Part shown: positions 1 through 4,768 of the stretch, in pieces | Position numbering within the stretch: the stretch's first letter is position 1 | Layout: every line of letters starts with the position of its first letter | DNA from: an uncultured Campylobacter sp. | GTDB taxonomy: Bacteria; Campylobacterota; Campylobacteria; Campylobacterales; Campylobacteraceae | Direction: 5' to 3' | DNA: 6,030 nt | Assembly: GCF_938031315.1 (NCBI RefSeq) | Contig: NZ_CALHHT010000040.1 | Location: 1 to 6,030 of the forward strand | Program-made: the position numbers and the translations under genes | Notes under the pieces: model-generated | Database searches by the model: none | What the model was told of the DNA's origin: nothing | Seen by the model: only the letters and a program-made list of their open reading frames with translations

Positions 1-777
1 TATGATGGGATTATGCATGGAATTGTAGATGTAGGGTTATATAAAGAATATGGAACTGGTCTTAATGACCCTACTACAAAAGAAGAAAGAGAAAAATATG
101 GGTTATTAGGACTATTACCAGCACAATTTCAAACGATAGAAATTCAAGCGAAACAAGTTTACAAACAATTTCAAGCGAAAGATAAGTTAATAGAAAAAAG
201 ACATTTTTTGATGGAAATTTTTAATACAAATAGAACGTTGTTTTATTATTTATTTAATGAACATGTTGTTGAGTTTATGCCTATTGTTTATGATCCTGTA
301 ATTGCAGAAAGTATAGAAAATTACAGCGAATTATTTGTAAACCCTCAGAATGCAGCTTATTTATCAGTAAAAGAACCAGAAAATATAGAAACAATTTTAA
401 AAAATGCCGCAAGTGATAGAAATATTCGATTGATAGTTGTTACAGATGCTGAAGGGATTTTAGGAATTGGGGATTGGGGAACTAACGGAGTAGATATTTC
501 AGTTGGAAAGTTAATGGTTTATACTGCTGCAGCTGGAATTGATCCTTCTACAGTTCTTCCAGTTGTGATTGATGCAGGTACGAATAGAAAAGAATTGTTG
601 GAGAATGAATTTTATTTGGGAAATAAATTTGAAAGAGTTAGAGGTGACGAATATTATAATTTTATTGATAAATTTGTAAAAACAGCTGAGAAAATTTTTC
701 CAGATTTATATCTTCATTGGGAAGACTTTTTATCTTGTCTCTCATTGCTTCACATCGCTCTAATTCATCTTGTGTAA
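1..777 (+). CDS. Malolactic / NAD-dependent malic enzyme, N-terminal part (partial, chimeric 3' end)
   Basis: Malic-enzyme family protein. Malolactic enzymes convert L-malate to L-lactate and CO2 with NAD and Mn2+; the malic enzymes of the family yield pyruvate. The frame is open at the window edge; the first in-frame ATG is at 13 but has no clear ribosome site, so the true start may lie outside. Numbered from that ATG, the malic N-domain is plain: FNTNRTLFY (70-78), EFMPIVYDP (87-95), VVTDAEGILGIGDWG (142-156), the conserved Lys in DISVGKL (Lys166), IDAGTNRKELL (186-196) and LHWEDF (234-239), whose Glu and Asp are metal ligands in the family. Homology stops at 729, where family members continue with Gly-Arg; the last 16 codons, to the stop at 777, are unrelated sequence. 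About 240 of the usual ~540 residues remain, and the NAD-binding domain is absent, so this product could not be active. The sequence reads closer to malolactic enzymes of lactic bacteria than to Campylobacter malic enzymes. Family certain; malolactic versus malic undecided. Confidence 0.85.
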   Translation, partial: YDGIMHGIVDVGLYKEYGTGLNDPTTKEEREKYGLLGLLPAQFQTIEIQAKQVYKQFQAKDKLIEKRHFLMEIFNTNRTLFYYLFNEHVVEFMPIVYDPVIAESIENYSELFVNPQNAAYLSVKEPENIETILKNAASDRNIRLIVVTDAEGILGIGDWGTNGVDISVGKLMVYTAAAGIDPSTVLPVVIDAGTNRKELLENEFYLGNKFERVRGDEYYNFIDKFVKTAEKIFPDLYLHWEDFLSCLSLLHIALIHLV

Positions 778-952
778 ATTCTTCCTTAAATGATTGCGCC
801 TCTATGCAGGCGCTACTTAGGTCCTCTAGCAATTCTTCCGGCGATGTATATACATCGGCATCTGCATCGGCATTATCAATATACTTGGTTTGAAATTCAA
901 TTAACGCTAAAGCAAAAAGTGATTGCAAAAGCGCTTTTCTTCCTCTCGCCAT
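662..952 (-). CDS. Hypothetical protein, C-terminus lost at the junction
   Basis: Not recognised as any family. The start at 952 is convincing: an AGGAG ribosome site sits a few bases upstream. About 74 residues (952 down to ~730) belong to the gene; the remaining ~22 codons to the formal stop at 662 are the antisense of the malic-enzyme fragment and should be ignored. The genuine part begins basic (MARGRK), has a short hydrophobic, probably helical stretch (residues 8-19), a small repeat NADADADV (27-34, from near-repeated GCCGAT/GCAGAT hexamers), and then a strongly acidic, helix-prone segment to about residue 74. There is no signal peptide or full membrane span. It is the last visible member of the minus-strand accessory series, 25 bases after the small ORF at 978-1097. 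Function unknown. Confidence 0.55.
   Translation of the reverse strand: MARGRKALLQSLFALALIEFQTKYIDNADADADVYTSPEELLEDLSSACIEAQSFKEEFTQDELERCEAMRDKIKSLPNEDINLEKFSQLFLQIYQ
724..735. other. Breakpoint between low-GC malic-enzyme DNA and Campylobacter-like DNA
   Basis: Plus-strand malic-enzyme homology ends with the Phe codon at 727-729 of the HWEDF motif. Just beyond it, the minus-strand gene starting at 952 is in its own coding sequence. Both genes are therefore cut at one point and overlap only artificially. No insertion-sequence end, target duplication or tRNA lies at the breakpoint. An assembly chimera is the simplest explanation; a real recombination scar is the alternative. Confidence 0.7.
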
Positions 953-977
953 TTTATTCTCCTAAATTTTATTACTT

Positions 978-1097
978 TTATATTCCATACCACCTTGTCA
1001 CTTTCCCTTTTTCGTCGATATCGACCTCTATGTGTTCGTATTTGTTGCAGAGGCTAGGAATCAAAATTTCATCATAATATTTTTTACCGCATTCCAT
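978..1097 (-). CDS. Small ORF (39 aa), small protein or remnant C-terminal end
   Basis: A 39-codon frame starts with ATG at 1097, inside the last codons of the upstream gene (stop at 1084), and ends with TAA 25 bases before the next gene. The product begins MECGKKYYDEILIPSLCN and ends KGKVTRWYGI. Its composition (alternating charged and hydrophobic residues, a Gly-Lys turn, a Trp-Tyr-Gly end) looks like the closing beta-hairpin of a folded protein rather than random translation. No strong ribosome site precedes the ATG, so expression would depend on coupling to the overlapping upstream gene. It may instead be the tail of a larger gene lost by deletion, or the upstream gene's natural extension after a frameshift. 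An in-frame stop a few codons before the ATG rules out a longer frame as the sequence stands. Confidence 0.4.
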   Translation of the reverse strand: MECGKKYYDEILIPSLCNKYEHIEVDIDEKGKVTRWYGI

Positions 1098-1506
1098 ATT
1101 CGTATGGGCGAGCTATAAATTTATCTAAATTATAAAAGAAATTTTCTCTTAAAATTTTCCATTCTTCAAATTTTTTCATATTTAAATTTATATTGGTGCT
1201 AGTTTTATGTTTTATATCGGTATCGATGAAATTATTTAGATAAAATTGCCCAAATAGCATTATTAAAATATCTCTTACATTATCATCGCATAAGCTAAAA
1301 TTATGAATTAATGTGCTAGCGATAGAATCGGTCTCATAGACTTCGGTGCTTTTCATTAGGCTAAACGCCTCAAGCTCATAAAAATCCAGCGATCTTTTCC
1401 CGCTCGCGGCTTGAAAATCTTTAAAAATCTTAAACCTAAAATCTTCCGCTTCGCTAAAGAAATAGACGTATGGGCTTAAATTTAGATCAAGCGCTTTTAT
1501 TCTCAT
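1084..1506 (-). CDS. Hypothetical protein (140 aa) of the accessory array
   Basis: No family recognised. The protein is rich in Phe, Leu, Asp and Glu, has no signal peptide or membrane span, and should be cytosolic. It opens with MRIKALDLNLSPYVYFF, a likely beta-strand region, followed by helix-prone segments (about 20-50 and 72-95) and a charged C-terminal helix (about 110-130). The start at 1506 has a modest GGACGG ribosome site six bases upstream and lies 32 bases past the stop of the preceding gene, so the two are probably co-transcribed. Size and setting, among duplicated small genes, are compatible with an immunity or antitoxin-like role, but nothing in the sequence shows it. Confidence 0.65.
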   Translation of the reverse strand: MRIKALDLNLSPYVYFFSEAEDFRFKIFKDFQAASGKRSLDFYELEAFSLMKSTEVYETDSIASTLIHNFSLCDDNVRDILIMLFGQFYLNNFIDTDIKHKTSTNINLNMKKFEEWKILRENFFYNLDKFIARPYEYGMR

Positions 1507-1538
1507 TTTATACCGTCCAAACTACTGTTTTTCGCATT

Positions 1539-1877
1539 TTAGTATTGTTTTGCATAATAAGCTCTTCCTTGCTGCGTTTCGGTCGCACAAAAGTATTTGC
1601 TATTTACGCCGACCGGCTCATAACTTTTATCATCTCTTAAAATATTTAAAATTTCAGATTTATCACATATCTCTTTCATTTCTGTATCATAACCCCAGTT
1701 TGAACTAAACAATCTTATATAACCTTGCTCGTATAAAAACAATAAAATTTCTTTCGCCACTTTAAGCGAATTGGCAACGTTAATAGAATTTAATTCCCAA
1801 ACGATCTCCCATAAAGAGATATAATCGCCATCTTCGACTATTCCCGATAAAATAGTTAAAATCGTCTTTTTATTCAT
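1539..1877 (-). CDS. Hypothetical protein (112 aa), possibly winged-helix-like
   Basis: Not assigned to a family. Residues 3-60 look like a compact helical unit: a first helix (KTILTILSGIVE), a second (ISLWEIVWELNS), and a third running into EILLFLYEQGYIRLF, a pattern seen in winged-helix folds where the last phrase would enter the wing. This is a structural guess only. The C-terminal half is polar and carries CATETQQGRAYY (97-108). The start overlaps the 3' end of the preceding gene by 8 bases (ATGAATAA holds both start and stop), the classic arrangement for translational coupling. An AAAGGA lies 13 bases upstream, rather far, so coupling probably dominates. No membrane segment; cytosolic. 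Confidence 0.65.
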   Translation of the reverse strand: MNKKTILTILSGIVEDGDYISLWEIVWELNSINVANSLKVAKEILLFLYEQGYIRLFSSNWGYDTEMKEICDKSEILNILRDDKSYEPVGVNSKYFCATETQQGRAYYAKQY

Positions 1878-2349
1878 TTAAAACCGCATTTCCTTTTAAT
1901 GGAATTTTAACTACCGCACCGTCTTTGCTATTTTTAGCACAAGACTCCAGCGTACAATTTTCATAGAAAAATTTGATTTTATAAAAATTTTCATCCCCTG
2001 AGGCAACCGCCAATAATAGGCTTTTTATACGACGGAATCTATCGAAAATATTCGGCTTTGTATCTTCTTGATATTCATACGTTTTAAAACATTCGCTTTT
2101 TGCGTCTATATCTACGTCGCGCCAACTTCCGTTTAGAAATATATCATTAGAGATAGAAATAATGCCTTGCATTATTTCTGGGTCCAACTCTTTGTTTTTA
2201 TAATGCTGTAAAATCTTTTTTAAATCGGCTTCCAATTTCCAATATTCATCATCGCACCATAAATTATAATCCAAAATCATACCTATAAAGGAATTTTCAT
2301 CATATCTATCATCAAATGCGGTATTTCTATAAAAATTTACAAGATTCAT
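1870..2349 (-). CDS. Imm41-like small protein, copy 2 (159 aa), putative immunity protein
   Basis: Paralogue of the gene just upstream (2354-2740). Starting from ATG 2349, residues 19-70 align with it without a gap at about 40% identity, sharing N-S-F-x-G (19-23), W31, D33, Y36-W37-x-L39, I46-L47, Y50, E58-I59 and N68-D69. A second block, PNIFDRFRRIK (99-109), matches PSIYDRFERLK in the partner. ATG 2349 is chosen over the in-frame ATG at 2370 because AAAGGA sits 8 bases before it, it follows the upstream stop by 4 bases, and it makes the two N-termini line up exactly. The pattern of an acidic small protein with a YWxLE helix resembles the Imm41 class of polymorphic-toxin immunity proteins; this is my recollection of the family and untested. 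The C-terminal ~30 residues, with two Cys, have no counterpart in the partner. Cytosolic; the partner toxin is not in the window. Confidence 0.7.
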   Translation of the reverse strand: MNLVNFYRNTAFDDRYDENSFIGMILDYNLWCDDEYWKLEADLKKILQHYKNKELDPEIMQGIISISNDIFLNGSWRDVDIDAKSECFKTYEYQEDTKPNIFDRFRRIKSLLLAVASGDENFYKIKFFYENCTLESCAKNSKDGAVVKIPLKGNAVLNE

Positions 2350-2353
2350 TGCA

Positions 2354-2740
2354 TCAATCCTTTGGAGCATACCAAAAACCGCTATTGCTAAGCTTTTCTT
2401 TGAATACGATGCTGTTGCACAGAACCTTTAATCTTTCAAATCTATCATATATGCTAGGCACTACGCCGTCGCTGTTTTCCGCACACAATATATTGCTTAC
2501 ATAAATTTCCGATTTGTCCTCCACGCCGATAACATCATTAAATATCGCTAGTATTGCGATGAAAATTTCTTTTGGAAGCGTTTTTTTATGATAAAAGCTC
2601 AAAATCTGCATTAAAGTTTTATCTAACTCCCAATAGTCGCAATCCGACCAGGTTCTTTGATATATAAATTTCCCGACAAACGAATTGATGCTGAATTTAT
2701 CAGAATTCGTTAAATTCTGGTATAAAAGTTCTAACTCCAT
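2354..2740 (-). CDS. Imm41-like small protein, copy 1 (128 aa), putative immunity protein
   Basis: First member of a tandem paralogous pair with the gene at 1870-2349. Shared positions are N19-S20-F21-x-G23, W31, D33, Y36-W37-x-L39, L43, I46-L47, Y50, K53, L55, E58-I59, I63, I66 and N68-D69, then PSIYDRFERLK (95-105). The start at 2740 has a strong AAAAGGA ribosome site 9 or so bases upstream. There is no signal peptide or membrane segment. Conserved aromatic and acidic residues without a catalytic-looking set suggest a binding protein. The tentative match to Imm41-type immunity proteins rests on overall pattern, size and tandem duplication, and should be treated as inference. A 75-base gap separates it from the preceding membrane-protein gene, room for its own promoter although no convincing -10 box stands out. 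Confidence 0.7.
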   Translation of the reverse strand: MELELLYQNLTNSDKFSINSFVGKFIYQRTWSDCDYWELDKTLMQILSFYHKKTLPKEIFIAILAIFNDVIGVEDKSEIYVSNILCAENSDGVVPSIYDRFERLKVLCNSIVFKEKLSNSGFWYAPKD

Positions 2741-2815
2741 TAATCACCGTCCTTTTTTCATTTCTTTATTAAATGTTAGCCGTCTTTATGGCAAATTTGC
2801 GTTTATAAAAATCGG

Positions 2816-3151
2816 TTATTTTCTGTTTGGCAACTCTTTAGATAAAATTTTTGAATCGGGATACAATTTTTTCAAAAATTCTATCTCTTCTTGATCTAGC
2901 TCGTTTAAAACCTCTTCTGTCGGTTTTTCGCTTAAAATTTTTCCATAAACCAAACTCAGCCTTTTATATGCGCGCGGGTTACCGTTCTTTTCAAATTGCT
3001 TTATTATGACGATCCTGCACTCTTTTGTTATTTCAGAATCGCCCATAAAAAGATCTTTTATATCGCAAGAGGCGCTTTGCTCTTTATATAGATAAAATAT
3101 CCACGCAAATAATATTATAGCGGCGGCAATAAAGTAAATTTTATTTTTCAT
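2816..3151 (-). CDS. Single-pass membrane protein (111 aa), paralogue of the gene upstream
   Basis: Residues 5-22 form one hydrophobic segment (IYFIAAAIILFAWIFYLY) after a basic MKNK start, predicting an N-terminal anchor with the rest in the periplasm. The Ser-Ala-Ser-Cys at 26-29 is not a good lipobox (no Leu/Val at -3), so an uncleaved anchor is favoured over a lipoprotein. The soluble part repeats the layout of the neighbour at 3160-3621: C29-D-I-x-D, C45-R46, NGNPRAYKRLSLVYG (56-70), ELDQEEIEFLKK (84-95). The NG...A..RL...Y phrase recalls part of a Sel1-like helical repeat. The two cysteines kept in both paralogues could form a periplasmic disulfide. The start at 3151 has only a weak AAGAG site and lies 8 bases after the upstream stop, so it is probably one transcript. 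Function unknown; a membrane-anchored immunity protein is a reasonable guess. Confidence 0.7.
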   Translation of the reverse strand: MKNKIYFIAAAIILFAWIFYLYKEQSASCDIKDLFMGDSEITKECRIVIIKQFEKNGNPRAYKRLSLVYGKILSEKPTEEVLNELDQEEIEFLKKLYPDSKILSKELPNRK

Positions 3152-3159
3152 GAAATCTC

Positions 3160-3621
3160 TTATTCTTTTGGTTTTTTATCCGTGTAATATAGATGTATGA
3201 CTTCATCCATGTTAATCTCTTTTTCCTTTCCGATCCGCTCGGTACATAATGTGAAATTTCCCTCTTTCGAAACGCACTCTTTTAATAAGCCAACTATAAA
3301 GTCGTTATTTGTGCATAGATCTAAATTTCCAGAATGAAATTTTTTAATAAAATTTAGCTCTTCTTTGTCTAATTCTTGCTGCGCCTTTTTATCTACACAA
3401 TATCTATCTAAAAAATAAAATTCATAAAAATAGAAAAGTCGCCTATGCGCCCCGCTGTTGCCATTATTAGCCCGTCGTATCAATTTTAATCTGCATTTTT
3501 GCTCCATACGATTGTAGTTTTGCCTCAACATATCGTTAATATCACAAGGTGAAAAACTTAGCACCGAAAGAACAATATAAATACAAAGAAATATACTAAT
3601 TATGATGAGAAAAAATTTCAT
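3160..3621 (-). CDS. Single-pass membrane protein (153 aa), first gene of the accessory array
   Basis: Residues 3-22 form a strongly hydrophobic anchor (FFLIIISIFLCIYIVLSVLS); the rest should lie in the periplasm. Features shared with the paralogue at 2816-3151 are C26-D-I-N-D, C43-R44, NNGNSGAHRRLFYFYE (52-67) and ELDKEELNFIKK (83-94). A C-terminal extension of about 50 residues, not in the paralogue, brings further Cys (103, 116, 126) and ends very basic-acidic (DKKPKE). The Gly-Asn-x-x-A-x-x-R-L phrase looks like a fragment of a Sel1-like repeat. The start at 3621 has AAGGA six bases upstream. The gene lies about 80 bases beyond the 3' end of tRNA-Lys with the same orientation and no clear terminator between, so read-through from the tRNA operon is possible; a weak TTTATAT at about 3647-3653 is the only -10-like site seen. 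Function unknown. Confidence 0.7.
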   Translation of the reverse strand: MKFFLIIISIFLCIYIVLSVLSFSPCDINDMLRQNYNRMEQKCRLKLIRRANNGNSGAHRRLFYFYEFYFLDRYCVDKKAQQELDKEELNFIKKFHSGNLDLCTNNDFIVGLLKECVSKEGNFTLCTERIGKEKEINMDEVIHLYYTDKKPKE

Positions 3622-3702
3622 TTTATATCCTTACTTATTTTGCCTTTTTAGATATAAATGATCAATCACAGAATTTGCCGACTTGATTAGTGATAAAATA
3701 AG

Positions 3703-3778
3703 TGGTGTCCTGCGTTGGATTCGAACCAACGACCCCCTCATTAAAAGTGAGATGCTCTACCTACTGAGCTAGCAAGAC
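3703..3778 (-). tRNA. tRNA-Lys (UUU)
   Basis: Complete cloverleaf, 76 nt with encoded CCA (complement at 3703-3705). The acceptor GTCTTGC pairs fully with GCAGGAC apart from a G-U; the anticodon loop is CTTTTAA, giving UUU. The T-loop TTCGAAT and D-loop AGCTCAGTAGGTAGAG are standard. It is the last gene of the Val-Asp-Lys operon, 11 bases from tRNA-Asp. Its 3' end faces the accessory block, the usual position for tRNA-targeted integration. Confidence 0.97.
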
Positions 3779-3789
3779 ATCGTAAGAAG

Positions 3790-3866
3790 TGGCGCGACGA
3801 ATGGGGCTCGAACCCACGACCTCCGCCGTGACAGGGCGGCATTCTAACCAGCTGAACTACCGTCGC
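3790..3866 (-). tRNA. tRNA-Asp (GUC)
   Basis: Complete cloverleaf, 77 nt with encoded CCA. The acceptor GCGACGG pairs with TCGTCGC (one G-U at the base), the discriminator is G as expected for tRNA-Asp, and the anticodon loop CTGTCAC gives GUC. It lies between tRNA-Val and tRNA-Lys in one minus-strand operon. Confidence 0.97.
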
Positions 3867-3876
3867 ACCAAAAATC

Positions 3877-3895
3877 ACACTTGCAGCGCAAGTGT
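3877..3895 (-). repeat. Perfect hairpin in the tRNA-Val/tRNA-Asp spacer (distal)
   Basis: ACACTTGC at 3877-3884 and GCAAGTGT at 3888-3895 are perfect inverted arms of 8 bases around a 3-base loop. In the transcript the hairpin lies just before tRNA-Asp. No U-tract follows it, so it is more likely a processing or spacing structure than a terminator. Confidence 0.6.
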
Positions 3896-3904
3896 TAAGA
3901 AGTA

Positions 3905-3922
3905 TGAAATCCAAGGATTTCA
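3905..3922 (-). repeat. Perfect hairpin in the tRNA-Val/tRNA-Asp spacer (proximal)
   Basis: TGAAATCC at 3905-3912 and GGATTTCA at 3915-3922 pair over 8 bases with only two bases between, so the inner pair or two probably opens. It lies directly after the CCA end of tRNA-Val in the transcript. The neighbouring hairpin at 3877-3895 means nearly the whole 59-base spacer is folded. Confidence 0.55.
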
Positions 3923-3925
3923 AAA

Positions 3926-4001
3926 TGGTGGTCGCTGTAGGGATCGAACCTGCGACATCCACCTTGTAAGGGTGGCGCTCTACCAGCTGAGCTAAGCGAC
4001 C
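3926..4001 (-). tRNA. tRNA-Val (UAC)
   Basis: Complete cloverleaf, 76 nt with encoded CCA. The acceptor GGTCGCT pairs with AGCGACC, the anticodon loop CTTACAA gives UAC, the D-loop AGCTCAGCTGGTAGAG is standard, and the T-loop is TTCGATC. It is the first gene of the Val-Asp-Lys operon, about 18 bases downstream of the predicted transcription start. Confidence 0.97.
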
Positions 4002-4025
4002 GTTTGGGTTTAAAAAAGAAATGTG

Positions 4026-4031
4026 ATTATA
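4026..4031 (-). promoter_or_regulatory. -10 box of the tRNA Val-Asp-Lys operon
   Basis: The minus strand reads GGATATATAATC, with a perfect TATAAT at 4031-4026. Transcription would start near 4018-4020, leaving a leader of about 18 bases before tRNA-Val. There is no consensus -35 hexamer, which is normal for Campylobacter sigma-70 promoters; the upstream stretch is T/A-rich. Confidence 0.6.
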
Positions 4032-4082
4032 TATCCAATACGATTAATTTTCACTTAAACAATGATGAAAAGACTGAAATTG

Positions 4083-4091
4083 TGCTATACT
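4083..4091 (+). promoter_or_regulatory. Extended -10 promoter for the lytic transglycosylase gene
   Basis: TGCTATACT fits the extended -10 form TGnTATAAT with one mismatch. A start near 4098 would give a leader of about 32 bases. It is divergent from the tRNA promoter about 55 bases away; no -35 hexamer is evident. Confidence 0.5.
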
Positions 4092-4129
4092 TGCGACATA
4101 AAATTTTATCAAAGGCTCGGTAAATTTAG

Positions 4130-4717
4130 ATGAAAAAGTTGGTTTTCACCCTGTTTTTAGCGCTTCAAGCCCCCGCTTACTCGCCGAACGAGATCGTAAA
4201 CGCCATCGCCGCAGTAGCGCAAAACGAAGGGGTAAAGCCTGAAATTTTATACACTATCGTCAAAATCGAAAGCGACTTCGAGCCCTACACGATCTCCTTT
4301 TTGACAAACAAAGCAAACGCTGATTATTTCGCGGGTCTGCGCAATCAAAATATCCGCATCAAGGCGAGCAACTACAGCCTAAATTCCAGCAAATGGGTCG
4401 TTACGATCATACCAGCAAACGAAATTTACGCCGTGCAGATCGCCAAGTATCTGTACGAGGACGGATTTAGCATCGACGTAGGGCTCGGGCAGCTAAACGC
4501 CGTAAATTTCAGCCGAAATGAGATCGATTATATATTTAATCCGATGTACAACCTCACCAAATGCGCTAAAATCCTGCGCAAATGCTGGAACGCCAAAAAT
4601 AAAAATATAAAAGACACGATCGAGTGCTACAACTACGGCATGCGCAAACGCTACTCAAACCCCTACTACAAGCGCTTTTACGAGCATTACGAGAAATTTT
4701 TCGGCAAGCCCTATTAA
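4130..4717 (+). CDS. VirB1-like lytic transglycosylase (SLT domain), periplasmic
   Basis: A lytic transglycosylase cleaves the MurNAc-GlcNAc bond of peptidoglycan, forming 1,6-anhydro ends, for wall turnover or local opening of the wall. A signal peptide is clear: MKK, a hydrophobic run, and an Ala-Pro-Ala cleavage site after residue 16. The SLT fold follows: catalytic Glu47 in IVKIESDFEPY (family ES motif), GLGQLN at 118-123, the NPMYNL segment (137-142), and the YNYG motif (167-170) that shapes the substrate groove. The gap between Glu47 and GLGQ is about 70 residues, longer than in Slt70-type enzymes. With IAKYLYEDGFSIDVGLGQLNAVNF it resembles the VirB1 branch found with type IV secretion systems, though no such system is visible here. 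At 195 residues it is a single-domain enzyme. AAAGG lies 14 bases before the ATG, a loose ribosome site; kdsA follows after 51 bases on the same strand. Confidence 0.88.
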   Translation: MKKLVFTLFLALQAPAYSPNEIVNAIAAVAQNEGVKPEILYTIVKIESDFEPYTISFLTNKANADYFAGLRNQNIRIKASNYSLNSSKWVVTIIPANEIYAVQIAKYLYEDGFSIDVGLGQLNAVNFSRNEIDYIFNPMYNLTKCAKILRKCWNAKNKNIKDTIECYNYGMRKRYSNPYYKRFYEHYEKFFGKPY

Positions 4718-4735
4718 GAGTTAGTAAAATTTCGC

Positions 4736-4741
4736 TAAAAT
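4736..4741 (+). promoter_or_regulatory. Possible -10 box ahead of kdsA
   Basis: TAAAAT in the context TTCGCTAAAATCGCGC lies 27 bases before the kdsA start. It would allow kdsA expression independent of the upstream transglycosylase gene. No -35 is visible, and TAAAAT is common in this A+T-rich DNA, so support is modest. Confidence 0.3.
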
Positions 4742-4768
4742 CGCGCAAATTTTAAAAAAGGATATTTC

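Noticed and set aside
790..1077. Plus-strand 95-codon frame
   Set aside because: It is antisense to the well-initiated minus-strand gene at 952 and to the 978-1097 ORF, with no ribosome site of its own.
2347..2370. Upstream ATG at 2370 as start of the second Imm41-like gene
   Set aside because: It would overlap the previous gene by 17 bases and lacks a ribosome site; ATG 2349 has AAAGGA at the right distance and aligns with its paralogue.
2816..3151. Lipoprotein interpretation based on Cys29
   Set aside because: The preceding residues Ser-Ala-Ser do not form a lipobox, and the equivalent Cys in the paralogue is preceded by Ser-Pro, so a plain membrane anchor is favoured.
3665..3692. ATCAC...GTGAT pairing downstream of tRNA-Lys, considered as a terminator
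   Set aside because: Only 5 bp around an 18-base loop and no U-tract; too weak to call.
3741..3995. Open frames of ~70 codons on both strands across the tRNA region
   Set aside because: They are translations of the three tRNA genes and their spacers; the cloverleafs explain the sequence.
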